Shown: in pieces, positions 45,549-56,889 of the stretch
Position numbering within the stretch: the stretch's first letter is position 1
Layout: every line of letters begins with the position of its first letter
NCBI RefSeq assembly: GCF_023343835.1
Contig: NC_064437.1
Span: 48,930,972-48,994,971 of the forward strand
DNA from: Lagopus muta
Lineage: Eukaryota; Chordata; Aves; Galliformes; Phasianidae
DNA: 64,000 nt
Reading direction: 5' to 3'
The notes under the pieces: model-generated
Told to the model about the DNA's origin: nothing
Databases searched by the model: none
Seen by the model: the letters and a program-made list of their open reading frames with translations, nothing else
Made by a program: the position numbers and the translations under genes

Positions 45549-48500
45549 ATCCTCTGTATTGGCTAAAGTGCTAATACACTGCAGGCAGAAATGGGGTGAG
45601 ATGATTCACTGGTCTGATTCTTTTGTTCCCTTAGCAGCTCTCAGTGGAAGTACATCATTGCACACATCCAGTCTTCAGACTCAAAATTTGTTTTCAGTGT
45701 GTCCACTTAAGTCTTAGAGACATTTCAGGAAGAAAAATATGTAAAGTTTTGTGAATATGTATCAATGGATCTTAGGCAATCTCAGGGTTATCTGGTGTAT
45801 GTGGGCATGTTGTCATTAACGTGCCATTTGACATCACGGAACAAATCAAGGAAAACATGTTCCAGCTGGTTACTGCCAAAAAATTGAGGATCTTTTGCTA
45901 TGGGCATCTGGAACAAATTGAAACCATGCTTGAAAACTCACAGCTGCTCTTCCTTTTCTATTTTCTCCATCTCCTCCTCTGTCAGGACTCTGAGATGCTG
46001 GGACAACTGGGAGGGATTCCACATCTCAGCAAGCAACAGAATCACACACAACAGAATGTTGGGTGTGTTAACAAAGGGAAACATGCCTGCACCAATTATT
46101 TAGTGCCTTCTTCCCTTGGCAATAAGGAATAGTACCGGAAAACATTCAATATGTCATTCTTATTCCTTTTTTCTCCTCCTTCTTTGTTTCCTTTTCAATA
46201 TGGGGGAATATGCTCATACATTTAAAAATATCTTTTTCTTTATTTTTCTTGGGGGATGCTAAAGCTTATACACAGAGAGGTGTAAGGGGATGAAGAAAAA
46301 AACCTTGTGACAGCTTGTCACAACTTATGTCTCTTTCTTGCAGCACCATGAAAGAAAATGTCAAAGCAGTTCACAGCTCATCTTCGCAGTCTTCAATTTC
46401 AGATGTCATGCCCCAGATCTTGCTCTATTCTCACAAGGATTATAAAATCGTGTGTGTAGAATTGAAAGGTGCATATCTGGTGCATTGAAACAGTCTAATT
46501 TTCAACTGAGTTTTAGACTCTTACCATTGCTGAAAGCAAGGTTTGGGATCCTGGGGAACAAGGTGATACTTTTTCCAGAATGATATTTTAGACCAAGGGA
46601 TTTCAACTCCTTCCTGGTTTTGAACAATTAATAAAAATAAAAATAAAAAATAAAAAAAATGCTAGGAGAGATTTCAATCTCCAGGTAGTACATTTAGACC
46701 TACAGATTTGGTCTTAGTGTGACCTTTGGTGACCCTTAAACATAATGTGCAGCCTCATGTATTTGTACCCCACAGCTCAGAGGAAAGATTTTACAGAAAC
46801 TTGTAGCCCTATTTGTCTTTAGACAACCCTATTTCAATCTGGAGCTTGTTGCTTACAATGTTTATGCTATGTTGGAGACAAATAGTCTAGAATGAAGTAG
46901 TTTATTTAGGTTAAAAGATTACTAAAAAAACAGTCTTTCAGGCTATTCATAATCCCACCAGCTGGCCTGTCAGTTAGTTGTGAGAGCCTACAAGCAGGAG
47001 GGTGCTTGATATGACTGAGCTAAGGAAAGAGGAAATAGGAAAAAGATCAGGATCCTGTCTTAGGCATAGCAGTCCGTAAGTCTCTGGGAGAGATGCGTAG
47101 GAACATACAGGACAAGAGTTTAGCAGTTTAAAAGAATTGAGAACACTGAAAGTTAGCTCATGTTTCTCCAAAAGCAAGATTGCAAATAGTAGTCAATGGA
47201 GACAGAGGCTTTACTTGTTTTTGTAGTTCGAGCTTGTTTTATTTTTAATAGAAGCAACTAACATTTTAGTGGTAACTTGAGACCACTTGATCTGATTTCT
47301 TTTCTTCATGAAAGACTTCATTTTTCCTGTTTTTCAGAGAGCTAGCAGGTAGGAAGTTCCTTCTAAATCTACAGAAATTTCATCAGTTATAAGATACTTC
47401 AACTCACAAATTTGGTTGAAGTAGCTCAGTGAGTTCAGATACCTTTGGAAGGTCTGATGTGCACACGTGTGCAATACGGTAATCATACCAGTCCTGTTGA
47501 TGATCCATAGACGTTCTATGGATCCTGGCTCTCACCAACCTCTTGGAGATATCCTGCAATATTTTGGGCTTGGTTGTCTAAAGAATGTATCCACATAGAT
47601 AATGTACTGTGTTGGGGTTTTTTCTGCCTGTATGTCCTTCTCTATTGTATAAATGGATTTCTTGTATTGAGTAGAAGATACTATACGATGGAAAATTCAG
47701 CAGTCTAACCCTGATGATACTTGAACAGATGGTGTTACAAAGCCAGAAAATCTAATTTGTATTTTTTCTCCTTATTAAAAGAAAAAAAAACCAAAACAAA
47801 CAAAAAACCACAGCATTAAAAATTGCATTAGGAGAACTTTATTGCTATAAAACAAACTTTTTGGAAATGGTACTATGGGAAACATCTGGAATAAGAAATG
47901 TTAACTCAGTGTGCTGCACGTTTCCATAACTGTTTTTAGTAGTACAGTCCTTCCTGTTCCCTTTTCCCTCTCCTGTTCACACATGACTTCAAGAGCAAAT
48001 CCTTTCCTCGTTTAAAACTGCTGGTGAATAAGGCAGAGTGAAGAAGGCAGTTGTTCAGCATATCTCTTTCTTCCCATCATGCTGTGGGAGTGACAGGTCT
48101 TATTTATTGTGCAATCTCCATGCCAAACAGAACAAAGTTGTATAATCCCAACAAATCTACTTATACGCATAAGCAGGCAGTTTGGCAACTGAGACAGCTC
48201 CTGTGGCTGAGCACATGACAGAGCAGCATTGTGAGGGCCCTTCTGCACCAATGAGCCTCAATGCTGGCAGATGTCCTTCACCGCTTGATCCAACTCCATC
48301 AGAGAGATATGTTGGTTATGTTTGTTTGGGAAGAGAGGCGTCTGCTTGTCTTTTCCCCACTGTTTTCAGCTAGCATCTTCTCTGTAAAGGTCAGCTCCAG
48401 TCTGGAACTGAGTCTGCTCAGGGAGAAAAGGGTCCCTCTTCTTAGGCCACATGGATTTCCATAAGCTTGGCATCATATTGGAAAACCTCTCTATGTTGCA

Positions 48501-49578
48501 TTTGTAGTAAGCTATTCTTTGTGGGTCTTTGGGGGTGAGCTTGATTCTCTAGCAATGAGCTTCTGCTTGGGTGACCTTAAATGAAGGCTCCAGTACTCAC
48601 TGGCTGATACTGTCTGCTCCTCTGGTTATCAAGTGTGTCTCAGTTGCTGGAGGGCTCTGTGTTGATAAAGCATTCCTGGAATTTTTCCTGTGTAGGTTTT
48701 CATATGATACAAACAAAACATCCTAGGCAGCCCAGCTTTGTCGTTGTTGCACATTCTGATACGCCCATCTGTGTCTTAAAATACCTTTGAAGTGTATGAT
48801 GATAACTTGGAAAGCTTCTAAGCAGCCTCTGGAAATGGCTGTGTTTGCTCTTTGCAGGTGGCACGAGTGATGGGGAGTGAAGTGCACTGTCTGGGAAAAT
48901 TCATAGCTAGAGAAAGGGTAAAGCATGTATAGTTCCTGTCCAGTATTCCTGCATGTCCTCTCTACCTCTACTTTGTATAAGTAGAGAAGGACAGGCATGT
49001 TAGACTTTGTTGAAATGAAAGCCCTGAGTATAAAATGGGATAAATCTTGTAAGAGCATTGCAGATACTGAAAAAAAGGCCAAATGGTAGAGGCTCTGAAA
49101 ATCTGGAGCTGAAGTTAAAATTTATAGGAAATTTAACCCTCACAGATTTGGAATAAACTATCAAGGCAGAAGACTTAGCTTAGCTTAGCCCCATACAGAG
49201 GAAATCTTGTTCTGTTTTGCATATTGTCGTCAGAGTTCCATGCTCTGCAGAAGTGCAGGACTATTGAGGCAGCTACCAGCTGTGTTCAGCTGAGTCCCGC
49301 TCATCCAAAACTGCTGTTGCCATCCAGGTACAGGGAGCAACTCTTTCTGCTCTCCAAGAGGTACTCTGTACTTCTGAAAATCAGCATATCATTTTACTGC
49401 TAACTTGGAAAGCAGTACACAACCTTTAGCCAGAAGATCAAAGTATGAAAGTAAATAGCTGTGTGTTAATGGTAAACCTAAGGGTGCTCAGAAAAGAAAT
49501 GAGGAAGTCAAATAATATGAAAATAATGATACTGCAGCCAAAACTGAGTGCTTCTACTGTTGCTTTTTTTCTAACACC

Positions 49579-49583
<5 letters not shown>
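45549..49583. other. Non-coding, no confident gene
   Basis: Includes an (AAATA)n-like tract at about 46,629-46,660 and a weak small-ORF candidate at 46,348-46,488, listed separately. No repeats of known family were seen. Confidence 0.4.
46348..46488 (+). CDS. Weak candidate small ORF or exon
   Basis: A 46-codon plus-strand frame begins at an ATG in a very good Kozak context (gcaccATGA), directly after an acceptor-like tract tctctttcttgcag, and ends at TGA. It reads MKENVKAVHSSSSQSSISDV and continues with a hydrophobic/charged mix ending GAYLVH. No domain was recognised. A donor-like AAAG|GTGCAT occurs inside it. It may well be chance. Confidence 0.15.
   Translation: MKENVKAVHSSSSQSSISDVMPQILLYSHKDYKIVCVELKGAYLVH

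Positions 49584-49616
<33 letters not shown>
49584..49616. repeat. (TA)n microsatellite
   Basis: An uninterrupted TA run of about 16 units within an AT-rich context. Probably polymorphic. Confidence 0.95.
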
Positions 49617-49618
<2 letters not shown>

Positions 49619-51812
49619 CTGAAATGAGCAAGATGAGACATCCAGTGCAGTCAGATGTTCCTGGTTTTTAGAACTGCACCTTCTCTTGATACATTTGACT
49701 TCAAATTTTCATTTGACAGGTTCTTAAGGTTTGTTGGATAACAATAGTTTTAAAGTTACTGATCATCCTTTTTCTTTAGCATGTACTATCAGAGGATGAC
49801 CGAATAAAACTGTCCACCTGTAATCACACTTATTTTTAAAGAATCAGTTAGGCTTTGAAGGGGAGGATCAAGTAAGGTAGATGGGAGCAGAAGGTATCAG
49901 AGGTGACAGATTTGCTCTTGATTTCAGTAGCTATAGTGGAGGTGATTTGTTAATTTGCTCCAGTCTTCACATGTGTGTTTTCTTGTTTTAGTGATGTTGG
50001 TGTCTGGAAAGGCAAATAATTTCTTTGAATTTGGCCCAGGACAGAATGCAGTGTTGGAGAAGATGAGGCAGCTGGGGAGCAGGAAAGGAGTTTTGCAGCT
50101 CATGGTCACAGTCTTATCAAGTGCAATGAGAGCTGTGTTGGATCATGCAGCAGGCCCTGCTGTGCTGATGATCAGCAGATCAAGGAACCAAGGAAAAGGT
50201 AGACACATGAGAATTGTCAGTGACTGCAGGGGAGCGAGAGAGAAATGGAGGAGGGTTTACTATGGCCCTCAGAGCTCCCTTTCACCCTGGAAAATCTCAT
50301 TTGTTACAGTATGTCTGTGTTTATTATCATGTAGCTTACACCTCTGGAGCAAAAGAGAAGTGTTTTATGGAATTCAAGTGCTTGCATGCTGATTGAACTG
50401 TTTTCAGAGTGTATCTTCTAAATGACAGAATCTTGCCTTTAGTTGCAATATTTTAAAATCAGAACAAAATGCAAATGTAGGCTTAGTTGAGATAACCCCA
50501 ATCTTAATTTAAGCATTTTTGCTAATGCAGCTACAGATTTCTTTCCCTGCAACAGCTGACATCCAGAAAAGCATGTGAATGAAGAGGCTCATTGTTTTGC
50601 TGAGGAAGGGCAGGGAATGAGGATTTCCTCCCTGGCTTCTCCCCACACTGATCTGAAAGAATCTGCATTTGCTGGCCTCTGCGGGTAGCAAAAAGGTCAC
50701 TTGCTGTGCTGACTGGTGAATGGGGGATACAGCATTTTCCTGTGTGCTGACCAAGTATCTTCTCAGTATTTCAAGAGTAATGGTGTCAATGGTATGGCAT
50801 CTGGCTCTGAAGGCAGAGGCTTTAGGGAGCAAATACGTCTTTCAGTGAGATATCATTGATTTCTTATAAAAAATCGTGCTGACTGCCATCCTCATAGTAT
50901 ACAGGAAGCTCTCAGAAAGCACAGCTGTCCTTATGTATCTCAAATATAGTAGGAAAAAAATTATCTGTAGTTTGCCTACTTCTTCTGAAATCAGAACTTC
51001 ATCGAGGTGAGAACATGTTTAAGTGATCATGGCTGACATCATCATTTGGCAAGCTAAAACGAGTGATCTAGGAAATTTAGAGGTGTATTTAAATATAAGA
51101 GTGACATTCATTCAGTAATATGCATTTTAAGGAAATAATGAGGTTATCATAACAAACTGTTTAAAGCTACTACCTGCTTCTATAGGTACCTAGCAATATA
51201 AATACAAGAAGTTCTCAGAGTAGCTTTGCAATTCACTGGCTAAGTCTAGGAATCCATTGCTGCTTTTAGCTCAGGCAGAAGTCAAGTTATTTTTATGCCA
51301 AATGACTGCAATTTCATTCTTCCACATAACCTGCTAAGGAATGTGGTGTTGCTCTGGATGAACATTTGGTGTTCCTCCTCCTTGCTCTGAAGGAACATCT
51401 TCTGTTCCTAGGAGTCAAATAAGGCTGCAAATAGAAGAAATATTTCAATAAAACGTGAAAAACATTGAGCTTCTGTCAGAACTGAACCTCTGAAAAACAC
51501 CAGTTGTTCCTCTTTGAGAATGTGGATGATGTGCCCAATCCAAGTTGTGATTCAGGTACTTCATATCCCTGTTATTCCCTCTTGGCTGGTTTGCCAGCTG
51601 AGTTGCATTCACATGATGTGCTGTAACCAGAGGACAGAATGATGCATTGCACTGGCACAGCAAAAAATTTCATGCATCCTGGGATGTTTTTTTTTGGGTA
51701 GTGAATTCTGTTATCAAAAAAAAGAATGCACAAAATGTGTGATACTGAACTAGTATGAACTTAGTTAGAAAGCACAGTAAGTTTCTGAATAGCAAAGTTT
51801 AGCTTGGGTCAC

Positions 51813-51831
51813 TTTTTTTTTTTTTTTTTTT
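51813..51831. repeat. Poly(T) run
   Basis: A T19 homopolymer. It is not preceded by a recognisable retrotransposon on the minus strand, so it does not look like the tail of a processed copy. Confidence 0.9.
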
Positions 51832-54223
51832 ATGATAAAAAGCCTTTAAACATCCTGACCATCTGTAGCTATGTACCAGATAATAAGGGAAAGGTGTGAT
51901 ATCACACCACTAATAAAGGGCAGTGATGACCAGTAGATAGCAAACTGGCTCTTATAAACTAACAAGCGTGCTTAGATTGTACCTTAAATGTACAAACATT
52001 GCATTTTACAGTAGAAATCCTGTTGCTGGAGGCAAACTCTGAATGGACATACACTAGAAACTACTTAAACAACCCAGTTATGCCTCAAAGTAATTGCTAG
52101 TTATTTTGTTTATGATTTGAGCAATGCTGGTGACATGGCATTACACTTAACTGCATCCCATTTTGGTACTAATATTTGCCCTAACACCAGGCATAAATAA
52201 GCTGGGGCTTCTCTTGAGACAAAGCAGATATTGCCTCTTTAATGGAATATAATAGGCATAAACAAGCCAATTGCCTTTCTTTGGGATTGGAGTTATGTGA
52301 TTTTTCTCCTTTTGCAAATGTTGAAAAGCACTGCAAGTCATTAGGCAATCTTCATAAACACCAAGTTAAAATAAAACAACCATTCATCATTCATTTCCAT
52401 GCAAATTCCCTTCAAATATATTGACTGTGAAGACAGACATTTTGCTCCTCTGCATAGTGCTGTGGAAACCTGAAAGCTATCAGGCCCTGGCAGAAATTTC
52501 CAAAAAATCTGTGGTGCCTGCCTTGTTCTGGTGTGCCAAGCAGAGTGAGTGGAAAGGTGTTACTGAACAAACAAGGAAGAAGAGCACCTGATCTAAATGC
52601 CTGAAATGAGACGTATGTTTGTCCCCTGTTTTCTTTAGGCATTAATGTATAGTTAAATAAGTGATGATCTGTTTTAGCTCCTTCCATGGGAATCTATGCA
52701 CCTACATTAGGATTTAAATGCTTAAATGGGGTTAGAGAATCTAACCAGTGTTGTCTATCTGACAGATGAGGCCTGGGATCTTTCCCATGGAGACAGTGTT
52801 AATGATGAGCAATAAGCAGAAACAGCATCTCAGTGCATAGTCACTTTGCTAGTAAAGTCATCACTATGCATGATCAAATGACAGCCAAAGCATTCAACTT
52901 TGACTACATTACTAGTTTCTTTGCGCATCACAACGCAAATTAATCTTGTGGGAGGGATCTGAACAAGGCTGCCTTTTCCACTAAATTCTTGAGGCACATC
53001 AGATCGAGCAGATACCATTCCTCTGTGTTGTCTGTCTGTAGGTAGCCTATATAGAGTCACCCACTGCCCCGTTCCACTTAAAATTTAGCATTCATTACAT
53101 AGATTTATTTGAAGAAGTCCTTAAAAGCCCTTATGTGATGTACAAAAATACAAGGTGACCATTGGTCACAACTTCTGTGAAGCAGTGTGTTCTCTGGTCA
53201 TGTTTGCTCTGTGGAAATCAACCCCGTGGCCATGACAGGTTTCTTGTTTTCCTTCCTCCTTATTTGTCACCATCCTTTTCATTCAAGAGTACATCAGACG
53301 CAACAGTTTGGAGGTAACATGAGGTCATTTGGAGGTGCTGATGTCTGGGGTGGAAGGAGCAGAACCACTATGTGAAGAATTTGAGGCTGAGTTCGAAGTA
53401 TGTGAATTTGTACTATGCAAGCTGCACCAGAAAAGGGAATGTGAGGTTACTGCAGTCACTCAAGCTTGGGTATTAGTCATTCCAAAACTATGCTGTTGAG
53501 AACTTTAGTTGAGGGACAGCATCAGAGAGGGGAAAATAGAAAGTGGAATTAGTTTCTGAGTTGTTACAAGCCTCCAAAAGACAAAAGTGCCATCATTACA
53601 AACTCCCCTGTTACTTACCCAGAGCAGTGGAAACAGTACAGATAACATTTCCTTAGATCTCTAACGCTGATTTTTTTTGTATAAATCTGGTTCAGTGTAC
53701 ATTCACGCATCTGAATTCAGGTCATGACTGCTGTGTTCAATGGTAATCAAAAGTACATTCTTGCCTCATTTGGGTTCTTATTCTTTTTCCTGTTCCTTGA
53801 CTAGCTAGGCAAGTCCATGCCTTGCTAACTCCTGCCTGAAAATGCAGGTTGGGCTGGAGCCAATCTGTTGCCTACTTGATTGAGTTCATTTTCATCAGTT
53901 CTATGCTTTGTTTTTTTTTTTTTTATTATCCGTCTTATGTTTTCTGAGTGTTTGTTGTTGATGTTCCTGTTGGTGATCGTGTTTTTTATTCTGTTTTGTT
54001 TTTCTTACCAACCATTTTGGTTGTACTGTCTCCTTGAAGTGAATGCAACAGAGTGTTCAGAGTTTATTTTCCTGATGCTCAAACATGAAGAAAATTAATA
54101 AATCCCTGAGTCAGCACTTCAGTGTGTGGGAAGATCATCACTCGGATCACTGAAAACTTCATGATTTTCCTATGTTCAAACGGTCTGACAGTGACGTTAA
54201 TGGAGGCAAGGGTTCATTTCCCG

Positions 54224-54260
54224 TTTTTTTTGTTTTTTTTTTTTTGGGGGGGGGGGGGGG
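54224..54260. repeat. T-run followed by G15 run
   Basis: T-rich tracts (T8-G-T13) pass directly into fifteen consecutive G residues at 54,246-54,260. Such a junction is prone to replication slippage and sequencing error and could form a quadruplex. The reported length may not be exact. Confidence 0.9.
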
Positions 54261-56492
54261 CATTTGGTTATCCAACCTACCAAGTAAAGTTCCAATCAGA
54301 GTTACATATGTCCTGTTTAGTATCACTGGTTTAGTATCTTATTTAGTTTTCTATATGACTTAAGTATAGTAAAACTCCCCAGATCACTGCAACATTTAGG
54401 CAGTGTTACTAAAATTGTAAGGTATCTTTCTGCTCTAAGAAAGTCCCTTGTGAGTGATGTTAAGAGGTCATCCTTTCCTCCTTGCAGCCTTTATTGACAT
54501 GAAACGTAGCCACTGTTTCCAGAGCTTCTGATGGGAAGGGCTTAGTTAGGGCTGATGTGGTTACTTGAGGCAGATTTACGGAGAGCCAATCTGAGCAGTA
54601 TTCATTCCTGAGACAAATGTCTAAGGAAGAATTTTATATATGCCCATATCACTGGGCTTCTGCATGGAGCTGAGAGCATTATTTTCTGGTGGGGATAGAT
54701 TGAGCAGAGGGGCAGCAGAAGGGCTTGCCACATCCTACAGAGCTCCAAAACTTGCACAGGGTTTTCCAAAAGCAGGCCTGCAGCAGTCAGATACCTCTTA
54801 ACATTTACAGCTCCTGGACTGGGCATCTATACCCCTCAGCTCTTCAGACTATCCCTTGTCTGTTTAGTGAGCTCTTGCTATCCCGCTTGGTGTGATAAAA
54901 GAAACTGCTAAAACAAGAGGATGCTGAGAGCTGCCTCCATTCAAATCTCTAATGAGCTCCTCCTTGTAGCTCTAGGTTTAATTAGTTTTCATTGCAATAT
55001 TAATGATCCAAACAAACCATTTTAACTTTCCTGTTGCACAGCTGGAACCTTCTTATTTAGTATTCTGCTCTATAAGGGAATTGTATCAACTTCCTTTCCC
55101 CTCCTCCATTTGTCCCATTAATATGCATTGAAATCACAGTCTCGTTGGCATAGAGTTTCAGACCTGCTATAAAAGACTAATAATTTCTAAAAATGGCAGG
55201 ATTGAGCTAATCACAAAGTCTCATCCAAATAATACAAAGATAGATTTCTCCCAGAGTTTGATGGTGATGATGATTAATACTTCATTTATTTATTTACAGT
55301 GTATCAGCATTTACAAAGACTCACTCATTCCTCTGAGCACACATACAATCTCTCTGAACTCCATGGTATCATATTGCAGCAGAAATGTCTAATCTGTAAG
55401 TCTGCAACAATACCGTCTTTCTTTTTTTCCCCCAGGAAAAGAGTATACATTTCTCAGTGTAGAGCTAAAGACACAACAGAATAGATGCATCTCACATTTC
55501 CCTCTGAAATCTCTGACAGAAAAGTGTCTTTTTGACATCATCTGATGTGCTTCTGCTCCTGGACTCAGCACAATTTACAGAGAATTAAATGTATATAATT
55601 TGAAGACTGTCATGCTGATGGACGCTGGAAAGGAGTTGGCTCTCTTGTGCTGAAGGATGGATGTGGAGTTATTCATTGCCAGTGCCTTCTCCTTCTTGTG
55701 CTGTAGAAATCGGGGGAACATAGGTAGCAAGGAAGGAATCTCTTTAGTCTCCTCCTCAGAGCTAGTCTATCGCTAACATGAGATCTGTTCTGTTTTGGCA
55801 TTGTCTCATTCAGAACTGAAGGTTTTCTAGAAGCTTGAGGAGCTGTGCTCTGCAGATAGGCTGTCAGCTACTGCATTAAAGGGTTTTCCTGGCCATACTG
55901 TACAAGCAGAAGTCAAGATGCATCTCTTAAAGTGCCAAAGAGATTTAGTGCTAATGTCAGATTAATTTTCATTGAGACTTACTTTCCTGTGCTCTCACAT
56001 AGTTTTTAAAAATAGGGCTTTGGAGTGAGAGCATTAAGATTAAAGGGTGATGTCTGATTGCATGCTTTGACACTGCCTGAAAGGTCTAATTTCAAGAGAG
56101 CAATGAGAGACTTGATGGCAGAGTAACAATCCCAAGGCCCAGGCAGTGGGAGTGGGAAGTGCCTTACTGGACCCCTGCACTGGAAACCTGACATAGGCAG
56201 CCTTTCCTCATGCATCATTCCTAACTCATCTCAAGAGGCATGTCCTCACAAAGCAATTTTCCTTATGTTGTCATCTGCCAGATGGGAACCTAAACACACA
56301 TTGGAATTTAAGCTAACACATTTTACATCAGATTTGCTGAAAGCTAACGCAATCAGGCAGCCCATGGCTGGTCAGCGTTGTTTAGCTGATGTGTGGTTGG
56401 GTTGACGAACCTGTAACCTAGCCTTTCAGAGAAGAACAGAGGAGGGTCAATGTGGCATACAAAGCTTTGTGGTGGACAACTGAACCAAGTCG

Positions 56493-56889
56493 AATCTTAG
56501 AATCATTTGAGATGAAAAGGATCATTAAAGGCCACCTGGTCCAACTCCCCTGCAACAAACAGGGACACCTACAGTTCGATCAGGTTACTTAGAGTTCTGT
56601 CCAGCCTGACCATGAATGCCTCCATGGATGGGGCATCCACCAACTCGCTGGGTAATCTGTTCCTGTGCCTCACCAGCCTTATTGTAATAAATTTCTTCCT
56701 TATGCCCATAATAATCTCCCCTCTTTCAGTTTGAAACCATTTCTCCTTGTCCTGTCACTGCAATACGTACTGAAGAGTCTATTCCTTCATACAGACCCCG
56801 TCAGATACTGAAAGACTGCTCTCAGGTCTCCCCGGAGCCACCTTTTCTCCAGGCTGAACAGCCCCAGCTCTCTCAGCCTGTCCTATGCA
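56493..56889 (-). mobile_element. CR1 LINE fragment (3' end and ORF2 C-terminus)
   Basis: A minus-orientation CR1 copy that begins tcttagaatcatttgagatg and continues through ggccacctggtccaactcccctgcaa, the 'gatggggcatccaccaac' block and the 'tctccaggctgaacagccccagctctctcagcctgtcct' block that encodes the LFSLEKR-like region of ORF2. The frame is broken by several indels. It is an older copy than the one at 19.7 kb and is truncated at about 56,889. Confidence 0.95.

Larger units (their letters stand above)
49617..56492. other. Long non-coding stretch
   Basis: No confident exon in 6.9 kb. A consensus octamer ATGCAAAT lies at about 52,399. The segment about 54,940-55,260 is AT-rich with TAATTAG and ATTAATGATC cores and could be a conserved regulatory element. 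Homopolymers are listed separately. A frame at 55,299-55,484 follows a strong acceptor-like tttatttatttacag but shows no known domain. Confidence 0.4.

Noticed and set aside
55299-55484. Plus-strand frame after a strong acceptor tttatttatttacag
   Set aside because: The peptide has no recognisable domain and no good donor. The AT-rich acceptor tract may be low complexity.
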